Assembly (NCBI RefSeq): GCF_000003605.2
Contig: NW_003124902.1
Location: forward strand, 569,259 to 580,948
Length of the DNA stretch: 11,690 nt
Direction: 5' to 3'
Origin: Saccoglossus kowalevskii
Taxonomy: Eukaryota; Hemichordata; Enteropneusta; Harrimaniidae
The translations under genes and the position numbers were made by a program. The notes beneath the pieces were generated by a model. The model did no database searches, was not told the DNA's origin, and saw only the letters and a list, made by a program, of their open reading frames with translations. Positions 8,323 through 11,690 of this stretch are shown here, piece after piece (position 1 is the stretch's first letter; each line of letters starts with the position of its first letter).

Positions 8323-9429
8323 ATGTGGTATACTAGAAGAAAAACACTATCTCAGTGTTTAGCTATTGTGTTGTTCCTAGTCATTGTATACCAAATGTAT
8401 ATTTCCAAAACATCAACACATACAGATCGAGTACGACCCAAAGAAGCAATTCGAGTGACAGGTAGACCAAACTTCAATCTACTTCGTACATCAGCATACC
8501 AGAATAGTTATTCTATAAATAATACAATTGGCATACGACATTCTGATAATGGAAAAGTCATACATCAACAACTGTCTACTGTTAACGAAACAAATTCCAA
8601 GGAAATGCTGAATTATAAAGGAACGCTCCAACCACATGAAGAAGAAATAATTCCACGAATTGCTCATTTTACGTGGGTAGGATGTCGATTCTTCGGCTTT
8701 CATAATCTTTTGTCTTTGCTGAGTGTGTACAGAATTATGAAACCCAATACTATGATTGTTCACACTAACTGTGTACTGAGAAGTGATGCGTTTATTGAGG
8801 CTAAAAGAATTCCAATTCTCAAAGTGAATTTGACGAAAGCCCCAGATGAAGTGCTTCCTCTTGCTAATAACTGGCATCGATCAGACATACTAAGACAACA
8901 AGTGCTACTGGAAACTGGAGGTGCTTATTTTGACCTTGATATGTGGTTGGTTAAATCAGTTGATTCATTGTTACACTACGATTTTGTCGTTGCCAGGGCC
9001 GTTCCAGGCAGATTGTGCAATGGTATTATATTTTCAACTTGCGACTCAAAATTGTTAAATCTGTTCCACAATAGTTATCGTAATTATAACTCATCGTGCT
9101 ATGCATGTAATTCTGTCTATGAATTAAATCGTATAGGCTATGAAAACAAGGACAGTATACACATCGAAACGGAACTGATCATGAATGACAATTTTGCAAA
9201 ATATCACAGTAAGATGAATTGGAGTAGCCCTTACTTCATAGTCAGTTATCCCTTCCGAGAAAAAGAACGTTACGGATATCCGTTGGTGGATGCGGAGAAT
9301 ATCAAAACAATGGACAATATGTTGGGAGAAATAGCACGATATATATATTACGGAATAAAAAATATTATAAATGATAACCAAACTGCTGTACCGTGGTTTA
9401 ACCAAACACAGCAGTTACCACTTATATAG
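8323..9429 (+). CDS. type II membrane DXD glycosyltransferase (Gly_transf_sug family), copy 3, intact
   Basis: 368 codons in one exon, ending at TAG. The ATG at 8323 (A at -3) is the first in-frame Met after TAA 8293-8295. Residues 1-11 are a short basic cytosolic tail, 12-27 a signal anchor (CLAIVLFLVIVYQMYI), and about 28-105 a variable stem. The catalytic part starts at IPRIAHFTWVGC (110-121), followed by HTNC (147-150), NNWHRSDILRQQVLLETGG (182-200) and FDLD with the DXD at 204-206, which in this fold binds the divalent metal and nucleotide sugar. FVVARAVPGRLCNGIIFS (221-238), a CYAC pair (259-262) and TMDNMLGEIARYIYYG (329-344) are shared with copy 2 or 1. Seven N-glycosylation sequons (N66, 88, 169, 256, 299, 352, 360) fit a Golgi-lumen enzyme. 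The likely role is transfer of a hexose or GlcNAc to a glycan or glycolipid, as in the alpha-1,4-galactosyl/GlcNAc-transferase relatives. Donor and acceptor cannot be told from sequence. Confidence 0.88.
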   Translation: MWYTRRKTLSQCLAIVLFLVIVYQMYISKTSTHTDRVRPKEAIRVTGRPNFNLLRTSAYQNSYSINNTIGIRHSDNGKVIHQQLSTVNETNSKEMLNYKGTLQPHEEEIIPRIAHFTWVGCRFFGFHNLLSLLSVYRIMKPNTMIVHTNCVLRSDAFIEAKRIPILKVNLTKAPDEVLPLANNWHRSDILRQQVLLETGGAYFDLDMWLVKSVDSLLHYDFVVARAVPGRLCNGIIFSTCDSKLLNLFHNSYRNYNSSCYACNSVYELNRIGYENKDSIHIETELIMNDNFAKYHSKMNWSSPYFIVSYPFREKERYGYPLVDAENIKTMDNMLGEIARYIYYGIKNIINDNQTAVPWFNQTQQLPLI

Positions 9430-9740
9430 ACAATCAAGGACGAAGTAATCTTGCTTTGGCACAAACATTTTTGAAATAAGTACAGTCTTTGTATATAGGC
9501 TGATTCACCAGTAATAGCAATGTACACGTTCAATGCCCAAGGCGAAAAAAAATATCGCTGATTTTAATGCATGATATGATTTAATAGTAAATATATAAAT
9601 AAGCACAAATTGCTGAGAAACTTGTTGTTGCGTACTCGTTCATAATCGAGACACCTTTTTGACACATTTTAAATGACACACTAGTGCAATTTAAATTGTC
9701 TAGTACATATATAATATATATATGCCATGCCATACATATG

Positions 9741-9746
9741 AATAAA
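9741..9746 (+). promoter_or_regulatory. poly(A) signal AATAAA of copy 3
   Basis: The canonical AATAAA lies 311 nt after the TAG and is followed by a T-rich stretch. It is the first exact AATAAA behind the gene, which fits an ordinary 3' UTR. Confidence 0.5.
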
Positions 9747-10440
9747 TATTTCTGTATTAAAAATTGAGTCAAAAATCAAGTGTATTTGCTTTGTATACTT
9801 TAAAATCGGTCGCTTCTCTTTATGACGCATGTAAAAAACGGCAATTTGTCATTTCACTATAAGAGAGCGTAATTGTCCTATTAACAGTTTGGTGAAGGTT
9901 GCATCTAAAACGTATGAGATGCAGAGGCTACTGGCAGTTAAACTCATATTAGGTAAATGATAATTTTTTGTAAACACCGCCAATTATTTTGAAGCACATA
10001 TTTCCAGCTTGTATAATGTGTTAGATATTCAACATTTATTTCAGCGGTGTCAACTATATAATTCATTGTGACACCAAGTATTTACCAAAGTGTCCTTTTT
10101 TCAGATTTTGTTCTGTTCAATACAATTCAATACACCTTTCTATTCATTAGTGCTTATTCTGTAGTGAAAACATAGTAACTGGATCTATAGTCTAATTGCC
10201 TGATGGGGGTTACTGTGCTATCCCCAGCGTTACAATATATGAGGTCTCTAACCTATCGTTATATGACAATCCACAGCTAGTAGGTGAACCAAGGGCGGTA
10301 GGCAAAAGTGTAAGATAAGCCAGGATTGATGACAATTTTTAAATGTTGACGATTTATTTGAATACTGACAATAACATACATTTACTTTGAATAACTATGT
10401 CTAAATGTACCTTATATATCTACACAATTCTGACTGTATC
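9747..10440. other. intergenic DNA, no feature recognised
   Basis: No open frame of note, no family motif and no strong repeat. A GGGG/CCCC pair around 10205-10225 could form a short stem, but it is isolated. Confidence 0.45.
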
Positions 10441-10800
10441 ATTCGCCTATATTATTTAATTCCACATTCGATTTGAAACGCATTGTATCCTTCGAGCCGT
10501 AAGTTATGAATTGGCGGCATAAAAACTATTGAGCAGCGCTTCCACCGGCCATTTTTCGTTTTGGCAAACACCCAAAAGTAACGATTTGGGTTTCAGCTTC
10601 ACGCTCGCGTGCACATTTCTAGTTTCCTTGGTTTCGGCCATAAAATATTTAGCGAAACTATAATATAGACAGGGTATGACACAGTCTGTTCCATTTTCGG
10701 ACACACCGCGTACCAGACTTCTCGTTCGCGAACATTATCTATGGTGTTCGTAGTTGACGGTCGAGTGCCAAATAACCACATCATAATTATTTTAACGTAA
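10441..10800. promoter_or_regulatory. CpG-dense island, possible promoter or first exon of a minus-strand gene
   Basis: I count about 25 CpG dinucleotides in 360 bp, clearly more than in the AT-rich DNA on both sides. It includes a perfect 10-bp palindrome GTTCGCGAAC (10724-10733). On the minus strand an ATGATG at 10779-10784 (A at -3) opens 61 codons to 10599, and an overlapping frame without a usable start runs to 10504. Neither encodes anything I recognise. It could be a promoter, a first exon or a fossil of a GC-richer insertion. Confidence 0.3.
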
Positions 10801-11226
10801 AATAGTACGTAATTTTTATGTGATGGTTTTGAATTTTTTTATGAATACAGAAATAAACCAAAATTTTCATGAACATATTGAACATTTTTGCTTGATCGAG
10901 CCCATTTTATGACTTATAGCACCCTGACGCCGGCTGTACAAATATTGTTAAAAATCAGAGTCACCCAGGAAGTTGGTTGTCAACAACGCATCAGTAGTGT
11001 GAGGGTATATCGTTGTTTTATTTCCGGTAAGATTATTTTGCCCGTCATCGAACTAACTTTAAATATGCACAGAACGGCAGCGATGCGTCATGAGTGGCTG
11101 CGCAACAACTGCATTTAACAGCAAACATTCGATATTGAGTCCAGATTTGTGAGTTATGTTTTTTAATGATCGAACATGGTGCAGACATGCATAATAATGC
11201 GCATAAGAGCATGGTACACGTTATAC
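10801..11226. other. intergenic DNA, no feature recognised
   Basis: A 76-codon plus-strand open frame (10888-11118) begins only with TTG, has no family motif and no start context, and is taken as chance. Nothing else is seen. Confidence 0.4.
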
Positions 11227-11234
11227 ACCGTTCA

Positions 11235-11290
11235 CACTAACGGCGAATGCCGCGCTTTAAATCGGCGAGCAAAGCGCCGTCATTTTTGTT
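11235..11290 (+). mobile_element. possible terminus of a CACTA-like DNA transposon (cut by window edge)
   Basis: At 11235 the sequence CACTAACGGCG opens a short GC-rich, CpG-rich block (to about 11280) containing CGGCG and CGCCG words in opposite orientations. CACTA (En/Spm) elements begin with CACTA and carry arrays of short subterminal motifs, and such an array follows directly here. The opposite terminal repeat, a transposase and the target duplication are not in the window. This is therefore a hypothesis from two matching traits. Confidence 0.25.
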
Positions 11291-11326
11291 TACTTTTCCA
11301 AAAATATCACGATCTCCTAAGTAATG

Positions 11327-11600
11327 TTACGCTCTGATAAGCTCTGATACGCTCTGATACGAATTGGTTGCCGCTTTGGGGGGACGAATTATTTCCCGAC
11401 TTGTTACGGTTCCTCACGCTTTAATCCCGCTTTGATCAGGCTTTGTTACGCTTGAAATCAAGCTTTGATAAGCCTTATTACGCTTTATTACTCTTTATTA
11501 CGCTTTGATGCGATTATGACGCTTTAAATCAGGCTCTGATACGATTATCAAGCTCTGTTGTGCATTGTTACGCTCTGTTAAGCTCTGTTACGTATTGGAA
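11327..11600 (+). repeat. degenerate array of a 10-bp motif near GCTYTGWTAC
   Basis: The hexamer GCTYTG occurs at 11331, 11341, 11351, 11373, 11429, 11440, 11462, 11502, 11533, 11552, 11572 and 11582. Weaker units (GCTTTAATCC, GCCTTATTAC, GCTTTATTAC) fill the gaps. The intervals of 10, 10, 22, 56, 11, 22, 40, 31, 19, 20 and 10 are near multiples of 10-11 bp. All copies share one orientation. No protein frame explains the pattern. Flanks with similar text (AAAATATCACGATCTCC at 11302 and AAAATGTCGAGATCGCC at 11600) may mark a larger unit. Confidence 0.8.
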
Positions 11601-11690
11601 AATGTCGAGATCGCCGTTTTCATGCCACTTTTGATCCATAGCCTACATAAAGATGCAGCAGATCCACAAAATCATTGCATCTTTGACTCC

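Noticed and set aside
8491-8877. 128-codon minus-strand open frame
   Set aside because: Antisense shadow of copy 3; it is rich in Ser, Ile and His and has no motif.
10888-11118. 76-codon plus-strand open frame
   Set aside because: Begins only with TTG; no recognisable motif, splice context or family.

Overview
The window looks like a piece of an AT-rich animal genome, most likely a marine invertebrate. Genes are sparse, intergenic DNA is long, and a spliced gene end is visible (pyrimidine tract plus CAG acceptor, stop, AATAAA). Coding starts sit in Kozak-like contexts with no ribosome binding sites, and the one intact gene is a Golgi-type type II membrane glycosyltransferase. The family resemblance (proteins of the Gly_transf_sug / DXD class that I recall as expanded in molluscs and other marine invertebrates) suggests a lophotrochozoan, but the sequence does not prove it.

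Left part (1-2995). The last exon of an unidentified plus-strand gene enters from the left edge and ends at a TAG at 297-299, with a poly(A) signal at 384-389. It is followed by non-coding DNA holding two diverged direct copies of a ~400 bp segment (about 451-885 and 1772-2170) and a perfect 33-bp tandem duplication (2765-2830).

Middle (2996-9746). This is a small cluster of three homologous glycosyltransferase genes. Copy 1 (plus, 2996-3907) keeps the catalytic core and a DFD motif, but needs three reading-frame changes to be read from start to end. Copy 2 (minus, 5277-6237) is a clear pseudogene: stop at codon 3, several frameshifts, an 18-bp deletion and a grown TA repeat. Copy 3 (plus, 8323-9429) is intact at 368 codons, with an N-terminal signal anchor, a stem, the GG..FDLD motif and seven N-glycosylation sequons. 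It is followed by a poly(A) signal at 9741-9746. Copies 2 and 3 lie head to head and form a long, imperfect inverted repeat with about 2.1 kb between the arms.

Right part (9747-11690). No gene is recognised. A CpG-dense island at 10441-10800 may be a promoter or first exon of a minus-strand gene. The last ~460 bp begins with a CACTA-type sequence (11235) in a GC-rich block and continues into a degenerate array of a 10-bp motif (consensus near GCTYTGWTAC, about 11327-11596), spaced close to the DNA helical repeat. This may be the subterminal region of a DNA transposon cut by the window edge.

Only copy 3 can be defended as a functional protein gene that lies wholly within the window. All homology statements come from reading the window against itself and from remembered family motifs; no database search was run.
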